Of a stretch of 11,782 nt of DNA, positions 1 to 6,013 are shown piece after piece. Position numbers and translations under genes: made by a program. Position 1 is the first letter of the stretch; each line of letters starts with the position of its first letter. The notes under the pieces were generated by a model. That model worked only from the letters and a program-made list of their open reading frames with translations. It was not told the origin of the DNA and searched no databases. Source of the DNA: Rubrobacteraceae bacterium (lineage in GTDB: Bacteria > Actinomycetota > Rubrobacteria > Rubrobacterales > Rubrobacteraceae); the NCBI GenBank assembly GCA_021156345.1, contig JAJNDJ010000057.1:1-11782 (forward strand). The letters run 5' to 3'.

Positions 1-659
1 GGGTGGACGAGCTCATAGACTGGATGGTCGACAGGAATCTCAAGCAGTGGCGCATGGTCGTCGAGTACGTCAACCGCCGCCGCCAGGCCGATTACGACGA
101 GGACTTGATCGGGGAGGTCGGCGACAGTTTCGAATACAACCGCGGTCGGCTAATCCAGTCCGTGGGCAAGAACGCCCAGGACGTGGTGCAGCGCTACGAC
201 AGGGAGCGCGAGTCCGAGAAGCTGGCGCTCTCCATTCAGGGCGCCGTTACCCAGACCGCCGCGCTCGAGGTCGGGGCCGTCGGTATAGGGGGCGTCGTCG
301 TCGCCATCGCGACAACGCGCTTCCTCGACGTGACGGGGATTATCGCGGCTGCGATAGTCGCCGGCTACGGTCTGTTCATCCTACCGAACCGCCGGCGCAA
401 GGCCCGCGAACAGTTCCGTGAGAAGACTGACTCCCTGCGCAGGCGCCTGGGTGAGGTCGTCAGACGTCAGTTCGAGGTGGAGTCCAACCGCTCCGTCGAG
501 CGTATGCGGGAGGCCATAGGCCCCTACACCCGTTTCGTCCGATCCGAGCACGCCCGCATGACCCGCGCCGGAGAAGACCTGGCAGCCCTCGACGCGGAGT
601 CCCGTGCTTTGAAAGATGAGATCTCCGCCCCCGGGGTCGGGCCGAAGACATCTCTCTAG
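1..659 (+). CDS. Dynamin-like GTPase family protein, C-terminal part (5' end outside window)
   Basis: The frame is open from the left edge (full codons from position 3), so the GTG at position 3 is probably an internal valine rather than the start. The visible 218 residues are highly charged and helical (about 1-85 and 130-205). They flank two closely spaced hydrophobic segments, roughly residues 86-104 and 109-127, followed by the basic stop-transfer stretch PNRRRKAR. This 'helix, membrane hairpin, helix' layout is the C-terminal architecture of bacterial dynamin-like proteins, where the hairpin inserts into the membrane and the helices form the stalk. The GTPase domain with its P-loop would lie upstream and cannot be seen, so the family call rests on the C-terminal pattern alone. 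Another large coiled-coil membrane protein is the alternative. The gene ends 90 bases before the acyltransferase frame opens. Confidence 0.68.
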   Translation, partial: VDELIDWMVDRNLKQWRMVVEYVNRRRQADYDEDLIGEVGDSFEYNRGRLIQSVGKNAQDVVQRYDRERESEKLALSIQGAVTQTAALEVGAVGIGGVVVAIATTRFLDVTGIIAAAIVAGYGLFILPNRRRKAREQFREKTDSLRRRLGEVVRRQFEVESNRSVERMREAIGPYTRFVRSEHARMTRAGEDLAALDAESRALKDEISAPGVGPKTSL

Positions 660-690
660 TACTACATATAGTTATCTATCCGCCTGGTCC

Positions 691-719
691 TGCATAGCAC
701 TTTGAGACTGTGCTAGGAT
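691..719 (+). promoter_or_regulatory. Candidate promoter with overlapping dyad, upstream of the acyltransferase gene
   Basis: An extended -10 element, TGC followed by TAGGAT (714-719), lies 17 bases downstream of a weak -35 (TGCATA, 691-696). A dyad with 6-base arms, TAGCAC (695-700) and GTGCTA (710-715), separated by 9 bases, overlaps the spacer and the first two bases of the -10. This could be an operator, or a weak hairpin at the end of the dynamin gene, but it has no T-tract. The predicted transcript would begin near 726, just before the ribosome binding site at 734. Confidence 0.3.
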
Positions 720-733
720 CACCTTCATACCTT

Positions 734-739
734 AGGAGG
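734..739 (+). promoter_or_regulatory. Perfect Shine-Dalgarno that decides the acyltransferase start
   Basis: AGGAGG (followed by another G) sits 10 bases before an ACG codon at 750, in the acyltransferase frame. The next conventional start in that frame is TTG at 879, which is 139 bases further on and has no comparable ribosome binding site. The site therefore argues that translation begins near 750. Confidence 0.55.
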
Positions 740-749
740 GCGGGAACCT

Positions 750-2783
750 ACGAAACATACGCTGCGAAAACCGCAGATAACCGATCCCGCGACCGGCGGC
801 AAGGGAGCGCAAAGACGGGCCGGCGCAACGCCAGGCACCCCTGACGTACGGCTGCCTTATAGTCCGGGTCTGGACGGCTTGCGCGCGTTAGCCGTAATCG
901 CCGTACTCCTTTACCATGCGGACCTGGCCTGGATCCCTGGCGGCTTCCTGGGGGTCGAGGTCTTCTTCGTTATCAGCGGGTACCTGATCACGGCGCTGCT
1001 GCTCGCGGAGTGGCGCCAGAGGGGTCGCATCGACCTGAAGACCTTCTGGCTGCGGCGCGCGAGGAGGCTTCTGCCCGCGCTCTACGTGTTGCTCGTGACC
1101 ACGCTGGCCTTCGCCGTGGTCTTCCTGCCCGGTGAGATAGCGGGACTGCGCGGCGACGTGATGGCTGCTTTGGGGTACGTGACCAACTGGTATCTGATCT
1201 TCGGCCAGGAATCTTATTTCGAGGCCGTCGGACGTCCTTCGCTGCTACAACATCTGTGGTCGCTCGCCGTCGAAGAGCAGTTCTACCTGATCTGGCCGCC
1301 TATTCTCGCCCTCGGGCTCTGTATCGGGGCGACGCGCCTCAGGCGACGGCGCGTGCTGACCGTCGTGATCTTTGGCGCCGTGGCATCGGCGATGGCCATG
1401 GCGCTCCTGTACGTGCCCGGCGTGGACCCGTCCAGGATATACTACGGAACAGACACGCGCGCTACGGGGTTGCTTTGTGGGGCCGCGCTCGCCTTTCTGT
1501 GGTCGCCGGGCGATAAGTACCGTCCTTCGGAGGCCCGCCATCACAGGCTCGGGCTTCCGGGTCGGTCCCGGTTCAGGCGTCGCTGGGGGTGGACAGCCCC
1601 ACTCCTGCTGGACATCGTCGGTTTCGCCGCGTTGGGGGCCCTGGTCTGGTTCTGTGTCAACCTCGGTGAGTTCCAACCCTTCCTCTACAGTGGCGGGTTC
1701 GCGCTGGTCGGGACCGCGACGACGGCGACGATCATGGCCGTCGTCCACCCACATTCAGTCATAGGTTCGCGCTTTCTCGGGTCGGCCCCGCTGCGCTGGG
1801 TCGGGGTGCGCTCTTACGGCATCTACCTCTGGCACTGGCCGGTTTTCATGGTGACCCGCCCTGACCTCGACGTGCCGATCGACGGGTTGCCCCTGCTCGC
1901 GCTGCGCCTGAGCGCGACGGTCGTGCTGGCGGACCTCTCCTACCGTTACATCGAGACACCGATACGCCGTGGCGCCCTGGGACGGGCCTGGAGGACGCTC
2001 CGCGAGGCGCAGGGACCGCTGCGCCGGCGGCTCCGCCTCCAGTGGGCCGGGGTCCTCGTGCCCATTTTGGCCTCCTGCGCGCTTCTCGGCGTAGCCGTGG
2101 CCCAGGCAGAACCGCCGGAGAAACCTTCCTATCTAGCCTCCATGAAGTCCGTACATACAGTGGAACAATCGCACCATGCGTCCTCCACGGCCGGGATAGT
2201 GAGTTCCCGTAAGGATGGGCCATCTCTAGAGCAAGAAGGCCAGGAGCAGGTCAAGGCACAGACGGCGGCGAAGAAGACCTGGAATAGCGGGCGAACAGGT
2301 TCTTCCGCGTATACCGGCTCTGTGAGCGCCATCGGTGACTCGGTAATGCTCGGCGCCGTCGGAGGACTGCAGAAAGACATACACGGGCTCACAGTCGTTG
2401 ACGCGGAGGTCGGCCTACAGGTCTATGCCGCTACCGACACTCTGAGATACCGTCGTTCCTTGGGGCAACTTGGGGATGTGGTGATCGTGCACCTCGGTAA
2501 CAACGGTACATTCACCAAAGGGCAGTTCGACGAGATCATGCGGGTACTCTCCGGCGTAGACAGGGTCGTATTCGTCAACGTGGCAGTCCCCCGCGCCTGG
2601 GAGGATCCGAACAACGAGGTGATCGCAGAAGGGGTGGAAAGATACCCCAACGCCGTGCTCGTCGACTGGCACTCGGCTAGCGCGGACCGGCCTGAGATCT
2701 TCTACAAGGACGGCTACCATCTCCGTCCCGGAGGCCAACGGCTCTACGCTGACTTGATCTCATCGTACCTCCCCGAAGAGTAG
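750..2783 (+). CDS. OafA/YrhL-type acyltransferase fused to a C-terminal SGNH esterase domain
   Basis: This is a membrane O-acyltransferase (acyltransferase family 3) that transfers acyl groups, typically acetyl, to envelope glycans. Numbered from the TTG at 879, the family marks are His13 in LLYHAD, the GVEVFFVISGYLIT segment (25-38), RRARRLLP (59-66), LWSLAVEEQFYLIWP (126-140) and SYGIYLWHWP. About ten membrane segments run to around residue 415. A polar Ser/Gln/Lys linker follows, then an SGNH hydrolase domain with the nucleophile in GDSV (486-489), a GNN motif and the acid/base pair in DGYH (611-614). The first in-frame conventional start (TTG 879) would cut off the conserved PGLDG of the PGLDGLRAL motif, which is encoded just upstream. 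The frame is open back to an ACG at 750 behind a perfect Shine-Dalgarno, which gives about 677 residues. I therefore place the start at 750; the exact codon is uncertain. The glycan substrate cannot be read from the sequence. Confidence 0.9.
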   Translation, partial: TKHTLRKPQITDPATGGKGAQRRAGATPGTPDVRLPYSPGLDGLRALAVIAVLLYHADLAWIPGGFLGVEVFFVISGYLITALLLAEWRQRGRIDLKTFWLRRARRLLPALYVLLVTTLAFAVVFLPGEIAGLRGDVMAALGYVTNWYLIFGQESYFEAVGRPSLLQHLWSLAVEEQFYLIWPPILALGLCIGATRLRRRRVLTVVIFGAVASAMAMALLYVPGVDPSRIYYGTDTRATGLLCGAALAFLWSPGDKYRPSEARHHRLGLPGRSRFRRRWGWTAPLLLDIVGFAALGALVWFCVNLGEFQPFLYSGGFALVGTATTATIMAVVHPHSVIGSRFLGSAPLRWVGVRSYGIYLWHWPVFMVTRPDLDVPIDGLPLLALRLSATVVLADLSYRYIETPIRRGALGRAWRTLREAQGPLRRRLRLQWAGVLVPILASCALLGVAVAQAEPPEKPSYLASMKSVHTVEQSHHASSTAGIVSSRKDGPSLEQEGQEQVKAQTAAKKTWNSGRTGSSAYTGSVSAIGDSVMLGAVGGLQKDIHGLTVVDAEVGLQVYAATDTLRYRRSLGQLGDVVIVHLGNNGTFTKGQFDEIMRVLSGVDRVVFVNVAVPRAWEDPNNEVIAEGVERYPNAVLVDWHSASADRPEIFYKDGYHLRPGGQRLYADLISSYLPEE

Positions 2784-2791
2784 ACCGTGAT

Positions 2792-3001
2792 CTAAAGTTC
2801 TTCCCTCTCCCCGAGGCGCCGCTCCAGGTAGGCGACGCGCTCCTCCAACTCGGCGATTCGCCGGTTCTTGGCCAGGCATTTCTCCCGCCAGCGGTTTCTG
2901 ATCCTCTTCTCGAACTGGACCGAGCTCTTCAGAACCTGCCTGTACTCGGCCTCGACCCTGGCACGTTCTTCCTCTATTCGCCCCTCCACGTCCCCATACA
3001 C
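2792..3001 (-). CDS. Small coiled-coil hypothetical protein
   Basis: A 69-residue, extremely Glu/Arg-rich frame with heptad-like spacing of hydrophobic residues along nearly its whole length, for example AELEERVAYLERRLGE near the C-terminus. A single amphipathic helix forming a coiled coil is the likely structure. It starts at a GTG and I see no clear ribosome binding site. It lies downstream of hsp20 on the same strand but beyond a hairpin terminator, and its stop is 8 bases from the convergent acyltransferase stop. I do not recognise a family. Charge-rich frames can arise by chance in GC-rich DNA, so it could be spurious. Its compact fit between neighbours and coherent helix pattern favour a real gene. 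Confidence 0.45.
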   Translation of the reverse strand: MYGDVEGRIEEERARVEAEYRQVLKSSVQFEKRIRNRWREKCLAKNRRIAELEERVAYLERRLGEREEL

Positions 3002-3030
3002 CGCTAGTGTAGTCGCTGGCCCAGGAAAGA

Positions 3031-3052
3031 CCGGGGCCTATTGCGGCCCCGG
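3031..3052 (-). terminator. Rho-independent-type terminator after hsp20
   Basis: A perfect 8-base inverted repeat (arms CCGGGGCC and GGCCCCGG) with a 6-base loop lies 30 bases past the hsp20 stop. On the minus strand it is followed by TCTTTCC, a short T-rich run. The stem is very GC-rich, and one more A-T pair extends it. Confidence 0.6.
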
Positions 3053-3081
3053 TTCACCTCTGACGCGTGCTACGCGGTCGC

Positions 3082-3567
3082 CTAACCGTCTGAGGTACCC
3101 TCGCCCGTACCTTCGTCGCCGGCTTCGATCTGGATGCGCTTCGGCTCCTGTACGGCCGCCGCGCCTGAGACTCTTACCGTGAGCACACCGCCGTCGAAAC
3201 GGGCACTGATCTTGCTCTCATCCACACCCTGCGGCAACGTCATGCTCCTCCTGAACGAACCATAGCGCCGCTCCCGCACGTAATAGCCAGAACCTTCACG
3301 CTGCTCCTCGGCTTTGCGCTCCCCGGAGATGGTCAGTACCCCATCGTGCAACGTGATGTCTACATCCTCCTGCTTCACACCGGGCAACTCCGCCCTGACG
3401 ACGATGTCCCCGTCTTCTTGCAGCACGTCGAGCACCGGCGCCCACCGTGTCGGCTCGTCTCCATGCTGCCTCCCCCCCCTGCGGGAGAGGCCGCCGAAGA
3501 CCTCGTCGAACATCCGGTTCATCTCGCTCTGCATGTCGTAGAAACCGCGGTAAGGTCTCATGGTCAT
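3082..3567 (-). CDS. Hsp20/alpha-crystallin small heat shock protein
   Basis: A cytoplasmic holdase chaperone of 161 residues, normal length for bacterial Hsp20. The N-terminal arm (MQSEMNRMFDEVFGGL) is typical. The alpha-crystallin domain runs from about residue 42 to 140, with VRAELPGVKQEDVDITL, GVLTISGERK, the ERRYGSFRRSMTLPQGVD block and DGGVLTVRV. The I-x-I-type C-terminal anchor appears as IQI after PKR, and a Gly/Glu/Asp-rich tail follows. The start is secure: AGGAGGT (3575-3581 on this strand) lies 7 bases before the ATG, with a second ATG two codons later. The gene lies 92 bases downstream of an unknown 69-residue gene on the same strand and ends at a strong hairpin. I saw no clear HspR or CIRCE operator. 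Confidence 0.97.
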   Translation of the reverse strand: MTMRPYRGFYDMQSEMNRMFDEVFGGLSRRGGRQHGDEPTRWAPVLDVLQEDGDIVVRAELPGVKQEDVDITLHDGVLTISGERKAEEQREGSGYYVRERRYGSFRRSMTLPQGVDESKISARFDGGVLTVRVSGAAAVQEPKRIQIEAGDEGTGEGTSDG

Positions 3568-3659
3568 CTCGACTACCTCCTTACGCTCTCCGGCTCCCTA
3601 CTAGAGCCACCCCTCTCGACTGCCCAATTCACCGAACTGCGAAGCCATGTCTGGACTGG

Positions 3660-3869
3660 CTACTGTCTGTGGCTGATACCGAAGCTGGTCCTCTCGGTGT
3701 CCCAGAACAGGATTACGCCGTGATCCGCCATTACGTCCGACACCCCGACGAGGTGCCACTCGTGCCTGTCGCCTTCGTCGAGGGCGCTCTGAATCTGCTC
3801 CCTGACATTCGCGTTCTGGTCCACCGCAAGCTCTTGAGCGTAGTATCGGCCGTGCTGTTCGCCTGCCAT
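3660..3869 (-). CDS. Hypothetical 69-residue protein upstream of hsp20
   Basis: The frame is open further upstream (to 4151), but the upstream part is Cys/Arg-rich and looks non-coding. I start at ATG 3869, which has a GGGGAG ribosome binding site 7 bases before it. The protein is acidic and soluble: an N-terminal helix (about residues 8-33, ELAVDQNANVREQIQSALDE) is followed by two probable beta strands (HEWHLVGVSDV, GVILFWDTE). Alternating hydrophobics in the second half look like a small alpha/beta fold. I do not recognise a named family. It reads in the same direction as hsp20, 92 bases ahead of it, so co-expression is possible. Its good ribosome binding site and natural composition support a real gene. 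Confidence 0.6.
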   Translation of the reverse strand: MAGEQHGRYYAQELAVDQNANVREQIQSALDEGDRHEWHLVGVSDVMADHGVILFWDTERTSFGISHRQ

Positions 3870-4062
3870 CCTATGCTCCCCTTTCCTTGGCTCCTCGAAT
3901 TCACAGTATAGGCATGAGTTCGGCCCTACAGCAACCTTGCCTGGATAGCTCGCTACGGTTCTATTCACCTCACTTTGTAGAAGGCGTTTTCTGCAGAGTT
4001 CGCAACTACTAGCAACGCTCTGGCAACACCAAAGATACCCCACGTAGAGCGGAGGAGATCTG

Positions 4063-4342
4063 ATGAGCGAGCAACATAACCGCGACGCCCTCGGGCGATA
4101 CCGCCAGGAGTTTTTCGAGCGCCAGAACATGGCCCCCATAGACGATCTCATGCACGACGATTACAGAGTACCCCCAGTCAGGCGAGAGGATTCGCGGCAA
4201 TGACAAAGCGTGTACCGTCTATGAAAACTATCCAGGCATACCGGACCTGATCGACCACACCCACAGGCTAGACGGGGACCTGGCTGTGGTGGAGATGATC
4301 CTCGACTACGACGGCAAGCGCATATATGTCTGCGACCCGTAG
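4063..4342 (+). pseudogene. Frameshifted and truncated SnoaL/NTF2-like protein gene
   Basis: GGAGGA lies 6 bases before an ATG at 4063. The first 34 codons read as a normal helix (MSEQHNRDALGRYRQEFFER, then a MAPIDDLMHDDY segment), but the frame stops at TGA 4201-4203. In the +1 frame, from about 4166, a natural continuation appears: EYPQSGERIRGND, then ENYPGIPDLIDHTHRLDGD and VVEMILDYDGKRIYVCD, up to a TAG at 4340-4342. Helix followed by polar strands ending in a 'DGKRI' strand is the pattern of SnoaL-like/NTF2 proteins of unknown substrate. Loss of two bases from an AGAGAG run near 4165 would explain the shift. The last strand and helix expected in this fold are missing, so the gene is probably dead even without the frameshift. 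Confidence 0.65.
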
Positions 4343-4635
4343 GGGTCGTCTGCGCGGCGTCCACTACGACCTTGTAGAACGTTATAGTGGTCTTGCTGGC
4401 CAAGAGGAAGATCGGGATGTGGACACATGAGATGTTTTCTCTTACCTCGTTTCGACAGGTTTTGTGGAAGTGGTGAGCGTCCTTATTCACCTGAGTGCGT
4501 AGATGGAGGCATTGTCCGAGATACATGCCGCAACGATGGTTCTTCTGTAGCGAGGCTTCGCTGTTTGCGTTATCCTATATACATGGAGATTAAGAAAAGA
4601 TCAAAAAGATCAAAAAAGGAGGGGTGTCCGAGTAA
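4343..4635. other. Intergenic stretch without a convincing gene
   Basis: About 290 bases lie between the broken SnoaL-like gene and the repeat-rich membrane protein. The frames present are short, Arg/Cys-rich and lack ribosome binding sites. A small perfect hairpin (AGCGA/TCGCT with a 4-base loop, about 4549-4562) lies just before an A/T-rich segment (TATCCTATATAC, 4571-4582) that could hold a -10 for the next gene. The last 50 bases are A-rich, with a repeated GATCAAAAA. Confidence 0.5.
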
Positions 4636-4639
4636 ATGA
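4583..4639 (+). CDS. Possible 18-residue basic leader peptide overlapping the next start
   Basis: An ATG at 4583 opens an 18-codon frame rich in Lys/Arg/Ser (EIKKRSKRSKKEG). Its stop TGA (4637-4639) overlaps the ATG of the next gene (4636-4638) in the ATGA arrangement typical of translational coupling. The next gene's own Shine-Dalgarno (AGGAGGGG, 4617-4624) lies inside this frame. The peptide has no Shine-Dalgarno of its own and would need leaderless or near-leaderless initiation from the TATCCTATATAC element just upstream. It may be only a by-product of the A-rich leader. Confidence 0.25.
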   Translation: MEIKKRSKRSKKEGCPSK

Positions 4640-5232
4640 GTAGGTTAGAGCAGACCCTCAACAAGCCGATCATCGTGCTGGTGGTGGGGGTGGTCGCCGT
4701 GGCCCTCAATGTATTGTTGTACTTCGGCTACTTCCTTCCCAGAATGAAGCCGCTTATCGCGCACATAAACCCCATTGGCATCTCACTTCCCGAGGCCATT
4801 AGTAAGTCGGTTCCTGAGGCAGGTAGTAAGACTGACTCCGAGGCAGGTGGTACGTCTGATTCCGAGACTGGTAGTAAGTCAGTTCCTGAGGCTAGTAGTA
4901 TGTCAGTTCCTGAGGCCAATAGTACGTTGATTGCTGAGGAAGCTCTCGAGTCGGCTTCCGCTTCATCTTCCGCTTCATCCTCCGCTTCATCTTCCGCCTC
5001 ATCTTCCTCCGCCTCATCTTCCTCCGCCTCATCTTCTGCGTCGCCGCCGTCTGAGGAGAAGTCGTCCTCGCCTGCTGCTGAAGCGTCTTCGCCTCCTGAG
5101 GCGTCTCCACCTGAGGAGAAGTCGTCCCCGCTTCCTAAAGCGTCTTCGCCTCCTGAGGCGTCTCCGCCTGAGCAGCAATCATCCCCACCTGCTGCTGAAG
5201 CGCCTCCGCCTCCTGCGGTGCAGTATGAATAA
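4636..5232 (+). CDS. Membrane-anchored repeat-rich Ser/Ala/Pro/Glu protein
   Basis: The protein has 198 residues. A short N-terminus is followed by one membrane segment (about residues 10-34, PIIVLVVGVVAVALNVLLYF). The remainder is entirely low complexity and likely outside the cell. Three arrays follow one another: seven octapeptides of the form x-x-S-V/D-P/S-E-A-x (48-103), a Ser/Ala block of SASS units (107-136), and a Pro/Glu/Lys block repeating about every 19 residues (around SSPPEASPPEEKSS, 137-190). It ends PPPPAVQYE. No catalytic motif is present. This looks like a stalk, spacer or glycosylated surface protein, but I do not recognise a family. The AGGAGGGG site is 11-13 bases from the ATG, longer than usual. 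A hairpin follows the gene at 5288. Confidence 0.7.
   Translation: MSRLEQTLNKPIIVLVVGVVAVALNVLLYFGYFLPRMKPLIAHINPIGISLPEAISKSVPEAGSKTDSEAGGTSDSETGSKSVPEASSMSVPEANSTLIAEEALESASASSSASSSASSSASSSSASSSSASSSASPPSEEKSSSPAAEASSPPEASPPEEKSSPLPKASSPPEASPPEQQSSPPAAEAPPPPAVQYE
4777..4944 (+). repeat. 24-base coding repeats (octapeptide array)
   Basis: There are seven consecutive 8-residue units: GISLPEAI, SKSVPEAG, SKTDSEAG, GTSDSETG, SKSVPEAS, SMSVPEAN, STLIAEEA. Units 2, 4 and 5 are nearly identical at DNA level (for example AAGTCAGTTCCTGAGGC-like cores), so the array probably grew by tandem duplication and is diverging towards its 3' end. Confidence 0.75.
4954..5043 (+). repeat. 12- and 15-base tandem repeats encoding Ser/Ala
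   Basis: Repeats of TCCGCTTCATCT-type 12-mers (SASS) pass into 15-mers with one extra TCC codon (SASSS). The top strand is strongly pyrimidine-rich. Near-identical neighbouring units make copy-number change by slippage likely; every unit is a multiple of three bases, so length changes keep the frame. Confidence 0.75.
5048..5205 (+). repeat. Imperfect 57-60 base repeats encoding a Pro/Glu/Ser segment
   Basis: CTGAGGAGAAGTCGTCC occurs at 5051 and again 60 bases later. GCGTCTTCGCCTCCTGAGGC occurs at 5083 and again 57 bases later. The translated unit is of the form ASSPPEASPPEEKSSP. The copies differ by third-position changes and single-codon gains. Confidence 0.65.
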
Positions 5233-5287
5233 GCCACGGTGATAGGGTCTGTAGCCGATGTGTCTATCGCAGAGATGGTCTATTATT

Positions 5288-5309
5288 CCCCGTTAGATAC
5301 GTAACGGGG
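5288..5309 (+). terminator. Hairpin after the repeat-rich membrane protein gene
   Basis: A perfect 8-base inverted repeat (CCCCGTTA and TAACGGGG, 6-base loop) lies 55 bases past the stop. It is followed by a G stretch and then a pyrimidine-rich run (TCTTCTTCCTTTCTTCC), not an immediate T-tract. A TATTAT at 5281-5286 just before it could be a -10 for the next gene, in which case the hairpin would sit at the start of that transcript instead. Confidence 0.5.
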
Positions 5310-5356
5310 TGGGGGTCTTCTTCCTTTCTTCCTCCCGGCCAAATAAGGAGTTAGGG

Positions 5357-6013
5357 ATGAGAAGGATCGTTTTGTTGCTGTTGTCGACGGCGGTAGGTCT
5401 TCTCCTTGCCAGCGGAGCTGTACTGGCGTTGCCATCGGAGAGGCCCGACCAGACTCCGATGGTCAACGGGACCGTACGAGCGATCGAGCAGGTCGGCACC
5501 AACATCTGGCTTGGCGGCAAGTTCACCCAGGTCAAGCAGCACAGCGGCACCGTGGTGGCCAACGTCTCAAACCTGGCCGTCTTCGACTCGAAGACAAACA
5601 AGTACAAGAACATCGCGCCTAAACTTGGCGGCACGGATTCCGAGGTGTGGGACATGACCCTCTACGGCCAGGACGTGCTGATAGCGGGCAACTTCTCTGG
5701 ATCTAGCAGCACCCAGAAGAACCTGCTCTTGGTCGACGGCAAAACTGGGGATGTGATCCGGTGGTACAACGCGCCTTCGCTGAAGTCAGTTCTTGCGGCG
5801 CCCGCGCTTGGAAAGGTCTATGCTGGTGGAGAGAGCCTCACTGCCTTCGAGCTAAGTGGCAAGAAGCTGTGGACCAAAGCGAAGACCACCGTAGACACCA
5901 CCCGCTACCCTGACGCGCCGTCGCCTGGCTACCGCGACCTGGAGCTCGACGGCCAGACGATCTGGGCTGCTTGCGCCTGCGACGCGGTGGGCGCAAGGTG
6001 CTGGTCAAGCTGA
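5357..6013 (+). CDS. Secreted beta-propeller protein, N-terminal part of a frameshifted gene
   Basis: ATG 5357 has AAGGAG 7 bases upstream (TTAGGG lies between). A Sec signal peptide is clear: MRRIVLLLLSTAVGLLLASG with likely cleavage after VLA, about residue 24. Propeller-blade motifs follow: NIWLGGKFTQV (49-59), VLIAGNFSGSS (107-117) and KVYAGGESLTAFELSG (153-168). These G-G/N-x-F strands resemble the repeats of secreted WD40-like or DUF5122-type propellers. After residue 211 the frame leaves the protein pattern (ARCWSS) and stops, while the natural continuation GGRKVLVKL appears in the -1 frame. This is therefore the first half of one gene whose second half is at 5971-6810. Whether the break is real or a sequence error cannot be decided here. 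Confidence 0.8.
   Translation: MRRIVLLLLSTAVGLLLASGAVLALPSERPDQTPMVNGTVRAIEQVGTNIWLGGKFTQVKQHSGTVVANVSNLAVFDSKTNKYKNIAPKLGGTDSEVWDMTLYGQDVLIAGNFSGSSSTQKNLLLVDGKTGDVIRWYNAPSLKSVLAAPALGKVYAGGESLTAFELSGKKLWTKAKTTVDTTRYPDAPSPGYRDLELDGQTIWAACACDAVGARCWSS

Noticed and set aside
1245..1754. A 169-codon minus-strand frame inside the acyltransferase gene
   Set aside because: It is Arg/Pro/Glu-rich without motifs, and it is antisense to conserved acyltransferase sequence.
4427..4639. A 70-codon frame ahead of the repeat protein
   Set aside because: Its first part is Cys/Arg-rich with no ribosome binding site. Only the last 18 codons, which overlap the next start, are worth noting.
4954..5205. The tandem repeats as a possible CRISPR array
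   Set aside because: The units are contiguous without unique spacers, are multiples of three and are translated in frame.
4728..5237. A minus-strand Glu/Asp/Gly-rich frame across the repeat protein
   Set aside because: It is only the complement of the Ser/Ala/Pro repeats. The plus frame has a ribosome binding site and a membrane segment.
5975..6000. Programmed -1 ribosomal frameshifting in the propeller gene
   Set aside because: There is no X-XXY-YYZ slippery heptamer or obvious downstream stimulatory hairpin. A simple deletion explains it better.
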